In this document: positions 53,171-62,658 of the stretch, piece after piece
Numbering within the stretch: the stretch's first letter is position 1
Layout of the letters: each line of letters starts with the position of its first letter
Source: CAZBLK01 sp964492715
GTDB taxonomy: Bacteria > Bacillota > Clostridia > Lachnospirales > WRBF01
Length of the DNA: 64,000 nucleotides
Direction of reading: 5' to 3'
Assembly (NCBI GenBank): GCA_964492715.1
Contig: CAZBLK010000007.1
Span: forward strand, 45,181 to 109,180
Notes under the pieces: model-generated
What the model was told of the DNA's origin: nothing
The model's database searches: none
The model's input: the letters and a program-made list of their open reading frames with translations, nothing else
Program-made: the position numbers and the translations under genes

Positions 53171-54301
53171 ATGGATATATTTATTGAAAAAATTATCGCT
53201 GATACAATGAGTGAAATTCAAAAGGGGTTAGAGGATATGAAGCATGTAAATATATTGCTTGCGGGAAAAACAGGTGTAGGTAAAAGCACCTTGGTTAATG
53301 CTGTATTCCGTGAAAAAGTTGCTAAAACAGGAATAGGGGCGCCTGTTACAGATTCATTAAAAGTATTTATGAATTCTGACCTTCCTGTCAGAATCTATGA
53401 TACCGTCGGATTTGAACTGTCGAAGGACAATCAAAAAAAGGTTACAAATGATATAAACAGGCTCATTGAAAGAAATTTTAAGACATCTGACATAGACAAG
53501 TATATTCATTGCATTTGGTATTGTGTAAATTCTAATAGTCATAGGCTCGAACAAAAAGAAATTGACTTTATAAGTAGCCTATCGTTAGATAATCACAAAT
53601 ATAATGTGCCGGTATTTGTTGTACTAACTAAATCAGACCATAAAAACGAATCAAGGACATTAAAAGAGCATATCGAATCTCTGAATATGCCTATTACCGA
53701 TTGTCTTTGTGTTTTAGCAGAAGATGTTGTGGATGATGACTTTACAAGAAAAGCTTATGGCCTTGAAGAATTAGTTGACGCAACGACTAACGCTCTTCCG
53801 GAGCTAATACAAAAATCTTTTATTAATGCACAAAAAGTTAACATACAAGCTAAGCGAAAATTGGCTGAAGCTATTGTAAAGACTACAGTTATGGCTAATT
53901 TTGGTGTAGGATTTGTACCCGTACCTTTATCAGACGCAGTTGTTTTAGTACCAGCGCAAATAGCAATGATTGCAGGTATTACATCTGTATACGGAATAAG
54001 TGTCAGCAAAGCATTAATATCCTCCACATTAACGGCGCTTATTGGAACATCAGCAGCTACACTAACCGGAAAGCTAGTTGTTGCAAGTCTACTAAAGTTA
54101 ATACCGGGCATAAATATTGCTACCGGAATGATTAGCGGTGGCACCGCCGCAGCATTAACAATGTCATTAGGCAAGACCTACATAATCCTTATGGAAAAGA
54201 TTTTTAGGGGCGAGCTTAAAGAAAGTGAGATAGGAAGCGAAAAAACAATGAAAATGCTACAAGATATTTTTAAGAATATTAATAAATACTGGAAAAAATA
54301 A
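53171..54301 (+). CDS. GTPase with C-terminal DUF697-like domain
   Basis: 376 residues. G1 loop LLAGKTGVGKSTLVNAV (about 30-46), G3 IYDTVGFELS near 75, and G4 TKSD near 160. After a helix, the DUF697-like region (about 235-340) has FGVGFVPVPLSDAVVLVPAQ and repeated hydrophobic helices with glycines and alanines, probably membrane-associated. This domain matches the protein at 38033. The ATG follows AAGGGAGGGCG. The layout resembles YcjF/EngA-like or IRG-like GTPases. A membrane remodelling role is inference. Confidence 0.8.
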   Translation: MDIFIEKIIADTMSEIQKGLEDMKHVNILLAGKTGVGKSTLVNAVFREKVAKTGIGAPVTDSLKVFMNSDLPVRIYDTVGFELSKDNQKKVTNDINRLIERNFKTSDIDKYIHCIWYCVNSNSHRLEQKEIDFISSLSLDNHKYNVPVFVVLTKSDHKNESRTLKEHIESLNMPITDCLCVLAEDVVDDDFTRKAYGLEELVDATTNALPELIQKSFINAQKVNIQAKRKLAEAIVKTTVMANFGVGFVPVPLSDAVVLVPAQIAMIAGITSVYGISVSKALISSTLTALIGTSAATLTGKLVVASLLKLIPGINIATGMISGGTAAALTMSLGKTYIILMEKIFRGELKESEIGSEKTMKMLQDIFKNINKYWKK

Positions 54302-54320
54302 TGTTGGGGGTAATAACTTA

Positions 54321-55811
54321 ATGTCAAACGTATTCTTTATTTTATTAATGCTTTCCGTAGTATCCTTTGGAGTTACGGTGGTAATGGCAATAATAAAAGC
54401 AATAAAGAAAAATCCCGTTGCAAAAGTATTGAAATTTACAGGATTATCCGTCTTTCTCGTTATAGTATCATTTGTAGGTTTTGGACTTACTTATGATGGT
54501 AGCGGCTCATTTTCTGAAACCAACAATGCCGCTCTTTCATCAACACGGTCAGAGCCTTCGAACACTCCGGCAACTAATATTGATGAAGGCAAAGCAACCG
54601 AAACGGTAGAAGCTATAAGTAATAATGTTCAAGACACTACTCAAACTGCCAATAATAACACTCCAACTGCCGAAACATATAAGTACAGCGGGGATAAACT
54701 GAAAGAAATATATGATGCCTATATGGGTAAGCAAAAGGATTCCGATAAAAACAAGCTGAAGGAATCGGACCCACAGGAATTATATAAATTGATTTTGACT
54801 TCATTGAATGACAAATGCAAAGGTACAAATGTCACTACGCAAATAATAAACAGCAGAAGTTACATCAATAATGCTTGCTCCTTATTTCTTGATATATTTG
54901 ACAGCTACTCGGAAAGCAGTAGCTTGAAGCAGATTAATAAACTTTCTGCTGATTTATCAAACTCTAACAGCGAAATTAAGAAAATATTGAGTAAATATGA
55001 TGATAAGGGTGATGAAAAGGGCTTACTGCGTTATCGTGATATATGCTACCAAATGGATTTTTACATTAAAAACGGACTCAAAAACAGCTATAATGATTCA
55101 AATATTGTAAAATTGCTCAAGAACAAGGGCATATATGTGAATTCTATGCCACAGGCATTTGCTGCAACATCTGATTTCACATACAATGAACTATTCGGAT
55201 ATTTTCCGGGCGAATCTTATTGTGCAGTTCAACCGATAGATGAATATAAATTCACTAAATCGGATGTATATTCACTTAATGTAATTGAAGATGGCACAAT
55301 GGAGCTTATTGATAACAAAGGCTTTAAGTTCAAAGCCCCTGTTTATATTGAGCTTGACGACGATTTCATTTCAGAGGTTAATAAGGATATTGACAAATAT
55401 TGTGAACTATTTGACAACCAAGTGATATTAACCTTTGAAATATCCAAGCTGCTTGGCATTAGCACAAATACAGCTAATTCAAACTATTCTAACTTTACTG
55501 GGTATTGGATATCAAACAGATATTCAAACTCCGATTCTGAATACTCATTATTTTTACAAGTTGACGGAATGAACGTAAGTGGTGAAATTTCTTTCTGTAA
55601 CTCAACTACTGCAAACAGTGCAGAATTTACAGGGAAAATTGAAAACAATAACTTTACCGCTCAATTTGAGGATTCATATTCTGAAAAGGGAACTTTGATT
55701 TTAAGTTTCATTGACGATATGTATATTAAGGTTGAACTTAAATATCAAGACGGTAGTGTTTGGTGCAGCTTTCCGCAAGGTGAAGCTTTGATGACTATAG
55801 TAGCAGATTGA
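54321..55811 (+). CDS. Membrane-anchored extracellular protein
   Basis: 496 residues. Two N-terminal membrane segments (about 4-26 and 37-57), then a Ser/Thr/Asn-rich linker and a large probably extracellular part without cysteine clusters. No enzymatic motif. The C-terminal 120 residues are beta-rich with several repeated aromatic and acidic motifs (NFTGYWISNRYSNSDSE, GEISFCNSTTANS). Nineteen bases after the GTPase gene, so probably co-transcribed with it. Confidence 0.6.
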   Translation: MSNVFFILLMLSVVSFGVTVVMAIIKAIKKNPVAKVLKFTGLSVFLVIVSFVGFGLTYDGSGSFSETNNAALSSTRSEPSNTPATNIDEGKATETVEAISNNVQDTTQTANNNTPTAETYKYSGDKLKEIYDAYMGKQKDSDKNKLKESDPQELYKLILTSLNDKCKGTNVTTQIINSRSYINNACSLFLDIFDSYSESSSLKQINKLSADLSNSNSEIKKILSKYDDKGDEKGLLRYRDICYQMDFYIKNGLKNSYNDSNIVKLLKNKGIYVNSMPQAFAATSDFTYNELFGYFPGESYCAVQPIDEYKFTKSDVYSLNVIEDGTMELIDNKGFKFKAPVYIELDDDFISEVNKDIDKYCELFDNQVILTFEISKLLGISTNTANSNYSNFTGYWISNRYSNSDSEYSLFLQVDGMNVSGEISFCNSTTANSAEFTGKIENNNFTAQFEDSYSEKGTLILSFIDDMYIKVELKYQDGSVWCSFPQGEALMTIVAD

Positions 55812-55818
55812 TGTGCTA

Positions 55819-55864
55819 AAAAACAAGTGACTACCTAACGCATAGGTCAGTCACTTGTTTTAGG
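55819..55864 (+). terminator. Terminator after the membrane-anchored protein gene
   Basis: AAAACAAGTGACT pairs with AGTCACTTGTTTT. Confidence 0.8.
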
Positions 55865-55890
55865 TTTATCTAAATCGTGAGGTGAATAAC

Positions 55891-56868
55891 ATGGGATATG
55901 CAGTAATAGAGCCAATTTGTAACGGTGATAATCTAAAGAACGCTGTTTTTTCAAGCCTGTTAGGTGGGTTAGTCGGCAAAAAGTTATGCACCGACCATAA
56001 ATCTACAGAAAACAATTATCCTTATATGGTTATACCACTTGCCTTTATGCTAATACAAAAGGATATTGAGGAACGATATAAGACAATACAAGGGATTTTG
56101 GGTACAACAAATGCAGATAAACACTTGCTTACTGTCTGCCACATCTACGTTGAGTATGCAATTACTCTTATACAGAATTTTGAAAATGACTTCTACGGTG
56201 TATTTCAAGAAACGCAAGAACAACTGTTAAAATTCTATAAAGACAGCGATTGTAGGAATGAAATAACCTATTTTACCGATATAATCGTTGATTGCCTTAT
56301 GACTACGAGTAGCACCAAATCAACATTGGGAAAAGCTATAACTGATAATTTGGATTGTATACCCTTAATAGGTGGATTGGCAGGCATATTCTACAAAGAT
56401 TATGAAAATTTTATGTCCGAAACCCTAAGCATTAACAGCACTATCTACACTCTTGTTTCTGATTTTAGCAACCGTGTAATTGATGACAACATAGAATACT
56501 TGCACTGTTACAATATGTTCTCAAACGGCTTTGAGGTCGTTGCTCTAAATACAGAAAAAACAGAATTCTCATATCCTGTTTACTTGGATAGTGCCGGGAA
56601 TGCTCGTAATAGTCAAGTAAAACCCAAGCTTATGATAAAAACCGACACTTCGAGTATAGATAATTTAGATAAGTTTATTTTTATCAGTATCTCTAAATAC
56701 CCTAATATTGTATCTTTTAATAGTAATACTGATAATCAATCCTTATTGGGCCAATCAGAACAAAGAAAAGTTTTTGACTTTATAATCGAAAACTATGACT
56801 TACTGATGAAGCATTGGAATGGTGAACTTGACGATTATGCGCTTATGACAGCACTACGAACAACTTAA
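55891..56868 (+). CDS. Hypothetical protein, 325 residues
   Basis: ATG 55891 with GAGGTG upstream; an in-frame GTG at 55882 is less likely. Weakly hydrophobic centre (PLIGGLAGIFYKDYE). Mostly soluble, no family recognised. Flanked by two terminators, so it has its own transcript. Confidence 0.6.
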   Translation: MGYAVIEPICNGDNLKNAVFSSLLGGLVGKKLCTDHKSTENNYPYMVIPLAFMLIQKDIEERYKTIQGILGTTNADKHLLTVCHIYVEYAITLIQNFENDFYGVFQETQEQLLKFYKDSDCRNEITYFTDIIVDCLMTTSSTKSTLGKAITDNLDCIPLIGGLAGIFYKDYENFMSETLSINSTIYTLVSDFSNRVIDDNIEYLHCYNMFSNGFEVVALNTEKTEFSYPVYLDSAGNARNSQVKPKLMIKTDTSSIDNLDKFIFISISKYPNIVSFNSNTDNQSLLGQSEQRKVFDFIIENYDLLMKHWNGELDDYALMTALRTT

Positions 56869-56871
56869 AAT

Positions 56872-56911
56872 AAGTGAAGTTGAGAATAACCTCAATTTCA
56901 CTTGTTTTTTT
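56872..56911 (+). terminator. Terminator
   Basis: AAGTGAAGTTGAG pairs with CTCAATTTCACTT, followed by a T run. Confidence 0.85.
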
Positions 56912-56939
56912 GTCTGTTTAATAAAACTGCATAATTTTT

Positions 56940-57124
56940 TATTATAAATATAACTTTATAGTAATATACAGGGGACGTGGGAAAAGGATAGAAATAGAAT
57001 AGGAAAAAAGATATATAAAAAGATATATAAGATGGAGAAAGATGGAAAGAAAGATATATATAAGATATATACAATAGGGATTGAGGGAGTGGATTTTTCA
57101 CTTCTTCAATCCCTATTTTTTATT
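56940..57124 (+). ncRNA. Possible small RNA with its own terminator
   Basis: AT-rich start (TTTATAG near 56951), then a purine-rich region with repeats of AGATATATA between 57008 and 57070, and an intrinsic terminator at 57073-57123 (AATAGGGATTGA with TCAATCCCTATT and a T run). No ORF with a ribosome site. Speculative. Confidence 0.35.
57073..57123 (+). terminator. Terminator of the possible small RNA
   Basis: AATAGGGATTGA (57073-57084) and TCAATCCCTATT (57106-57117), with inner GGAGTG/CACTTC pairing, then TTTT. Confidence 0.8.
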
Positions 57125-57129
57125 TTTAG

Positions 57130-57162
57130 TGTATCTATATATTTAAAAAATATATAGATACA
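57130..57162. repeat. Perfect 15-base inverted repeat
   Basis: TGTATCTATATATTT and its exact complement, loop AAA. It lies about 90 bases before the HTH gene at 57249, as an operator or a further terminator. Confidence 0.6.
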
Positions 57163-57248
57163 GATTTTATTATCTTGATTATGTCAATTTTATAAAATTC
57201 TCGCCATGTTTTAGTCACAATTTATTTTTTCAACAATTCAAATAAAAA

Positions 57249-57644
57249 ATGCCTTGTTTTTTCAATAAAACTATGATTGAGGGTGATTTTATCAAGGAAT
57301 TATTGGTGTTTAAGCAAATTTTAGATTACAAAAAATCCGGCTATGCCAAATCAGAAACAGCTAACATTCTTTGTATTAGCAGGGCTACAGTAAATAAATA
57401 TTGGAATCTTGATTCAAAAAAAGAAATTGAAGATTTATTTCATAAAAACTGTAAAACAGCTTTATTATCCAAATATGAAGAAACAGTGAGAAGGTTAATC
57501 TATGAAAAGCCTACAATTTCAGCCAATGAAATATGTCAAATGTTTTTTATCCGTTTCAATGAAAGATACTCCGAAAGGACTATGAGCCGTTTTCTGCGTT
57601 ATGTAAGACAAAAATACGGATTGCAAAAGGAACGATTCAGATAG
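57249..57644 (+). CDS. Helix-turn-helix protein, IS21-type transposase-like
   Basis: Up to 131 residues. KSGYAKSETANILCISRATV with NKYW is a recognisable HTH, and a second HTH-like region follows (SANEICQMFFIRFNERYSER). It resembles the N-terminal part of IS21 IstA transposases but lacks the DDE domain. The start is uncertain (57249 or 57273, neither with a good ribosome site). A regulator or a truncated transposase. Confidence 0.6.
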   Translation: MPCFFNKTMIEGDFIKELLVFKQILDYKKSGYAKSETANILCISRATVNKYWNLDSKKEIEDLFHKNCKTALLSKYEETVRRLIYEKPTISANEICQMFFIRFNERYSERTMSRFLRYVRQKYGLQKERFR

Positions 57645-57667
57645 GACAATACAAATAAATTTTACAC

Positions 57668-57730
57668 AATAAAGCAAAGCGAGATACTGTGATTTTTTAA
57701 CAGTACCTCGCTTTGCTTTATTGCTATTTT
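57668..57730 (+). terminator. Strong terminator
   Basis: AATAAAGCAAAGCGAG pairs perfectly with CTCGCTTTGCTTTATT around an inner TACTGT/ACAGTA hairpin. Confidence 0.85.
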
Positions 57731-57784
57731 TCAACAAAAAACATTGTTAATATTAGGGCAATTTTTTCGGACATCAATTTTTGC

Positions 57785-57939
57785 TATAATATTCCTTGTG
57801 ATGTATGTAGTAAATCAAGCTTTCTGCAAGGTTTTTAAGGAGGGCCGACAGTTGCAGGGCTACTCTATAAATCACAAAATACGTTAACTGACAACAGCAA
57901 AACTAAAATTTCGGCTCAAAAGCCACAGGAGGAAAAAGC
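57785..57939 (+). promoter_or_regulatory. Promoter and leader of the adhesin gene
   Basis: TATAAT 57785-57790 (no clear -35). A leader of about 140 bases follows, with CTGCAA near 57821 complementary to TTGCAG near 57853 and with AGGAGGA before the ATG. No known riboswitch recognised. Confidence 0.5.
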
Positions 57940-60900
57940 ATGAAAAAGACAACAGAGATACTCGCTACCATTTTGCTGACTTTAATGGTTATGACACAGC
58001 TTGGCATTATGGCATACGCACAGGGAAATACAAACACAGGCATTGTAGCCTTCGCTTCAGGTGACGGGACAGAGGGAAACCCTATTTTAATCTCTACGGC
58101 AGAAGAATTAGCTGCATTTGCGGTGCAAGTTAATAACGGCTTAATTGAAACATTATACGGCAAATCATTCATCTATGTTAAACTTACCGCTGATATTGAT
58201 TTGTCAGGGTATCGTTCAGATGGTGGTTGGGCACCGATAGGAACAGCAGAAAATCCATTCATTGGTTTTTTTGATGGTGACGGTTGCGTAATTTCGGGAA
58301 TGGTCATTAACAGAGAATCCGAAAGTATTCAAGGATTATTTGGGCTTGTTTCAAACGGTAGCAACATTATAAATCTTGGTGTAACTGATGTTGATATAGC
58401 AGCACAAACAAACGTAGGCAGTATTGTAGGATATCTACGAAATAGCAACATGGCAAACTGTTATTCTTCAGGGGTTATTAGAAATTCATCACAAAGTGTT
58501 GGTGGCATAGTCGGAATTGTACTGGCTGACTCTGACACCGAAACAATGGTGACGAATTGCTATTCATCTGTTATAAATGACACTTGGGGTAGGTTTAGCG
58601 GTGGACTTATTGGGGCAATAGCAGCCGAAAATAATGCTAACTTTATTCTATCCAATAGCTATTCCATCGGTAGTGTAAAGGGAAGTTATGATGTTGGTGG
58701 GTTAGCTGGGTCGGTTAGCACAAACAGTGGAGCTGTTCAAATAAGAAATTGTGCCGCTCTCAATCGTTCGCTTGAAAGCGTTGGTAGAGCGGGATTTATT
58801 TCGGGTACAATGGAAGGCACTTATGAAAATAACATAACCATTAGCGAAACGAGTATTAGCCGTTCTGATATTGGTTTTGACGGAACATCAAAAAATCCAT
58901 CTGAAATAAACTCGGAAGGTTTTTTTGAAAGTCTGTTTCAAAACGACCTAAGATGGGAATACAGCACAGGAAAATTACCGCTTTTATTTGTTTCGGGAAC
59001 GCAATCTTTGATTAACGGACAAGGGAATGGCGATATATGGTTTAATCCTCCTTCTAAACTTGAACAAAGCAATTTTACGATTGAAACACTCCATTTTACC
59101 GATTCATTTTTTTACGGATATACAGGTAAATCTGTATTGGCATCAGGCGGCTCAGGCAGTGGGGCAATATCTTATGTTTCGGATGATGATTCAATTGTAA
59201 GCGTAGACCAGAACGGAGTATTAGAAGCTCACAAAGTTGGAATTGTGACGATAACCGCTATAAAAGCGGGTGATGATACTTATAACAGTGCATCAGCTTC
59301 TATCACTGTCACTATCGACAAAAGACCAATAAATATTTCGGCAGTTTCGCTTGAAGAAAAGGTTTTCGACGGAACGAAAACGGGTAAAGTAACAAGCATT
59401 TTTATGAGCGTAATTGATGATTACTTAGTGCTTGATGTAGATTTAACTGCAACTGTGGAATACGATACCGCAAATGCAGGAGATAACAAAACTGCAACTG
59501 TTATCGCTTACTTAAATTCTACCGAAAAAGCTAATAATTTTGATTTAACCGTAAATTCTTTTCAGCTTACAAACCAAACCATTTTCAAGGCTATAGGTGG
59601 TGATGTTTCTGTTCCAATTTTGTCCGCTAATACATCTAATTCTATAACCGTAAACCCTGTAACCGACATAAACGGCACAGGACAGCTTATTGAATACGCT
59701 ATCAGCCAAACAAGCGGAATAGAGCCTGTATCGAACTGGCAAACAAACACAAGCTTCACAGGTTTGTTGCCAAATACGACTTACTATGTCTATGCTCGAA
59801 CACAAGCCAACGAGAATTACGAAACAGGAGCGGCACAGCAGAGTGTAGCAATACTAACAGCAACAAGTGAAGCAGAAACATATCCTGTCTTTTTTGCTAT
59901 CACAAGCCAAAGCGGTCAACTATCTGTAACAGTTGACGGTGTAAGTATTTTATCGGGTAGTAATGTAGAAAAGGGTAAAGATATTGTCTTTACCGCTACA
60001 CCTGACCCGGGATATTATACTGCGTTATGGACAGATAACACGATTGTCGTAAATGAGCTTAATGATACCTATGCCATTCACAATATTTCAGACAGTCATG
60101 TCGTTACAATTAAATTCGATGTTAAAACGTACAATGTCACTGTTATTAGCGAGGGCGAAAATGCTTACGGAAGTGGTATAAGTCCGTTTATGAACATGGT
60201 TCACATATCGGCAGGAACACCTCCGGCTAATAAACGCTTCTCGCATTGGGAAACATCAAGCAATGGTGTAATCCTATCTTCTTCCGTTACACCGGAAGCA
60301 AACTTTCTTATGCCGTATAATGATGTGACTATTACCGCAGTATTTGAGGATATACCGCCTACCTTTACTGGTGTTGTAATCAATCCAAGCACAGCAAACG
60401 TACAAAAAGGTGAAACTATTACCTTTAATGCCGTTGTGCAAGGTGAAAACAATCCTAATCAATCAGTAATATGGAGTGTTTTAGGCGGTGTACCCGGCAC
60501 ATCAATAACAACAGGAGGAGCATTAACCGTCAGCTTAAATGAAACATCTACTACGCTAACCGTAAAAGCTGTGTCAACTGCCGATTCAAGCATATTCGGC
60601 ACGGCAACGGTTAATGTAACTGAAGTTACTCCTATTACGCCGACTGTAACGGCTGTGACAGTTATGCCGAATACAATCACCTTAGAAAAAGATGGGGTTT
60701 ATACATTCACCGCCACTGTTAATGGTACGAACAATCCACCTCAAAGCGTTATTTGGAGCTTATCGGGCGGCTCGTTCGGAACGAGCATTGATTCAAACGG
60801 TATTTTAACTGTTGGTGCTGATGAAACGGCTAATACATTGATTGTCAGGGCTACATCAACCTTTGACAATAGTAAGTTTGGCACAGCAACGGTGGTAATC

Positions 60901-62406
60901 CCTCAAATAACCTTAACCAACGCTCAAACACCGATTATAACAGCAAATCCGCAGTCGGTAGCCGTGTATGTCGGCAACAGCGTAAATTTGTCTGTTGTGG
61001 CAAACGTGGCGGATGGAGGAATTTTAAGCTATCAATGGTATAGAAATAGCACAAATTCTAATATTGGCGGTACACCTATAAGCGGAGCGACAAACTCTAT
61101 TTATTCACACTCTACATTGACAACAGGCACATGGTATTACTATGCCATTATAACAAATACCAACGCAAATGCAACAGGAAATAAGACAGTGGTTATCACA
61201 AGCAACGTAGCTTCTGTTACTGTAAGTTATTACAGCGGTGGCAATAATGGCGGTAATACTGGCGGAAATTCCGGCGGCAGCAACAACACCCCAGAGCCAG
61301 ATACTAAACCCGAAGTAACGGACGGTATTCAGGCCGCTATTAAGATTAACGGTCAGAGTGCAACAGCCATACTGAAACCCACAGGTACTCTGGAAATTGT
61401 GTACTCCGAAGCTGATGTAAAGAAATATGCTCATTCTAATGGTGAATACAGGATAGAAATAACCAAGCAAAGTAACATTTTGCTTTCAATCCCTATTTCC
61501 GCTTTAGGTAGTGATACGCTTGTTGTAAAAACCGATTTCGGTACGATTTCCATACCCAACAAGACTTTACAAGCCTTGAAAAAGCAATATGGCAACACAT
61601 TAAGATTGGTTGTCAAAAAAGGTAGTTTCATTGTGGCTTTCTTGAATTCTTCAAATAAAGAGATAGCCTACAACGATTCACAAAACCCTTTTAAGATAAC
61701 GCTTCCCTATGTTTTGCGGAATGGACAGCAAGCCTGCTCTGTCATTGCGGTAAAGAAAAAAGGTAATGACAGCATAATTATTCCCTCTGCCATATACAAG
61801 AACAGCGAACTATCATTTACCACAGCTTCAGCCGGAAGCTATGACGTGTTTTATAACGATAGAGCTTTCAACGACACCAAAAACCACTCTGCAACACGAA
61901 TTATCTCGTTTGTTTCTTCAAGAGGGCTGTTTTCAGGTGTTGGCAATGATAATTTCGCTCCTGATGAAACAATGACGAGAGCGATGTTTGTAACCGTGCT
62001 TGCAAGGCTGGAGGGAGTGGATTTATCGCAGTACAAAACCTCTCGTTTCAGTGATGTAGCTGTTGGTGATTGGTATTCGGCAGCTATTGAATGGGCGGCT
62101 GACAAAGGTATTGTAAACGGTGTAGGTAATGGGAAATTTAATCCCAACGCTCCAATCACCGTTGAGCAAATGGCGGTTGTGCTTGATAACTACATCAAAT
62201 ACAAGAGTTATGAGCTTATAGCTTCATCAAGCAAGCCTACTCTTGCCGAAAATAATCAAGTTAGCTCGTGGGCTAAGGAATCGTTAATAAGCGTTCATAC
62301 GCTTGGCATTATAACCGTAAGCAGCACCTTTGACCCACAAGGAACGTTCACAAGGACAGACGGAGCAACTATATTCGTCAAGTTTATTGAGGTTTACAAC
62401 AGATAA
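57940..62406 (+). CDS. Large secreted adhesin with SLH domains
   Basis: 1488 residues. Signal peptide (MKKTTEILATILLTLMVMTQ, ending MAYA). Domains in order: GLUG-like repeats (about 60-320, for example NVGSIVGYLRNSNMANCYS), a bacterial Ig-like domain (about 395-465), a YDG-type region (VFDGTK), fibronectin-like and B-repeat-like parts, two similar Ig-like domains (about 810-1000), a Gly/Asn linker, and three SLH motifs at the end (RAMFVTVLARLEGVDLSQ; WAADKGIVNGVGNGKFNPNA). It is anchored to the cell wall. The SLH domains are C-terminal here and N-terminal in the chromosomal protein at 26780. Confidence 0.85.
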   Translation: MKKTTEILATILLTLMVMTQLGIMAYAQGNTNTGIVAFASGDGTEGNPILISTAEELAAFAVQVNNGLIETLYGKSFIYVKLTADIDLSGYRSDGGWAPIGTAENPFIGFFDGDGCVISGMVINRESESIQGLFGLVSNGSNIINLGVTDVDIAAQTNVGSIVGYLRNSNMANCYSSGVIRNSSQSVGGIVGIVLADSDTETMVTNCYSSVINDTWGRFSGGLIGAIAAENNANFILSNSYSIGSVKGSYDVGGLAGSVSTNSGAVQIRNCAALNRSLESVGRAGFISGTMEGTYENNITISETSISRSDIGFDGTSKNPSEINSEGFFESLFQNDLRWEYSTGKLPLLFVSGTQSLINGQGNGDIWFNPPSKLEQSNFTIETLHFTDSFFYGYTGKSVLASGGSGSGAISYVSDDDSIVSVDQNGVLEAHKVGIVTITAIKAGDDTYNSASASITVTIDKRPINISAVSLEEKVFDGTKTGKVTSIFMSVIDDYLVLDVDLTATVEYDTANAGDNKTATVIAYLNSTEKANNFDLTVNSFQLTNQTIFKAIGGDVSVPILSANTSNSITVNPVTDINGTGQLIEYAISQTSGIEPVSNWQTNTSFTGLLPNTTYYVYARTQANENYETGAAQQSVAILTATSEAETYPVFFAITSQSGQLSVTVDGVSILSGSNVEKGKDIVFTATPDPGYYTALWTDNTIVVNELNDTYAIHNISDSHVVTIKFDVKTYNVTVISEGENAYGSGISPFMNMVHISAGTPPANKRFSHWETSSNGVILSSSVTPEANFLMPYNDVTITAVFEDIPPTFTGVVINPSTANVQKGETITFNAVVQGENNPNQSVIWSVLGGVPGTSITTGGALTVSLNETSTTLTVKAVSTADSSIFGTATVNVTEVTPITPTVTAVTVMPNTITLEKDGVYTFTATVNGTNNPPQSVIWSLSGGSFGTSIDSNGILTVGADETANTLIVRATSTFDNSKFGTATVVIPQITLTNAQTPIITANPQSVAVYVGNSVNLSVVANVADGGILSYQWYRNSTNSNIGGTPISGATNSIYSHSTLTTGTWYYYAIITNTNANATGNKTVVITSNVASVTVSYYSGGNNGGNTGGNSGGSNNTPEPDTKPEVTDGIQAAIKINGQSATAILKPTGTLEIVYSEADVKKYAHSNGEYRIEITKQSNILLSIPISALGSDTLVVKTDFGTISIPNKTLQALKKQYGNTLRLVVKKGSFIVAFLNSSNKEIAYNDSQNPFKITLPYVLRNGQQACSVIAVKKKGNDSIIIPSAIYKNSELSFTTASAGSYDVFYNDRAFNDTKNHSATRIISFVSSRGLFSGVGNDNFAPDETMTRAMFVTVLARLEGVDLSQYKTSRFSDVAVGDWYSAAIEWAADKGIVNGVGNGKFNPNAPITVEQMAVVLDNYIKYKSYELIASSSKPTLAENNQVSSWAKESLISVHTLGIITVSSTFDPQGTFTRTDGATIFVKFIEVYNR

Positions 62407-62420
62407 CGCAATCCCCATTA

Positions 62421-62470
62421 GCAAAGTAAAAAGGTATAGAGCCATTCAAGCCTATACCTTTTTGCTTTGT
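62421..62470 (+). terminator. Terminator of the adhesin gene
   Basis: AAAAAGGTATAG pairs with CTATACCTTTTT. Confidence 0.85.
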
Positions 62471-62658
62471 AAACATTTTGTCATATTGACCCATTTTAGG
62501 CTGTTTTATGCTATAATAGACTTGTATAAACCGTAAAAACCCGAATATACAAATCTGACATAAAAAATATTGAAAAAGACTGTTATTTTGGCAATTTTTA
62601 TGTTATTATAGATGAGCATTAATTAAGAGTTAACAATAATTTCGAGGTGTAAAGATAT

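Noticed and set aside
57032..57157. 41-codon ORF with a hydrophobic end in the 56940-57160 region (toxin-like peptide)
   Set aside because: No ribosome site, and the frame simply reads through the terminator stem; treated as noncoding.
57249..57644. Complete IS21 element
   Set aside because: No DDE domain, no IstB gene and no terminal repeats around it.
57791..57939. Riboswitch in the adhesin leader
   Set aside because: No match to the c-di-GMP, SAM, TPP or other motifs I can recall; only one weak stem.
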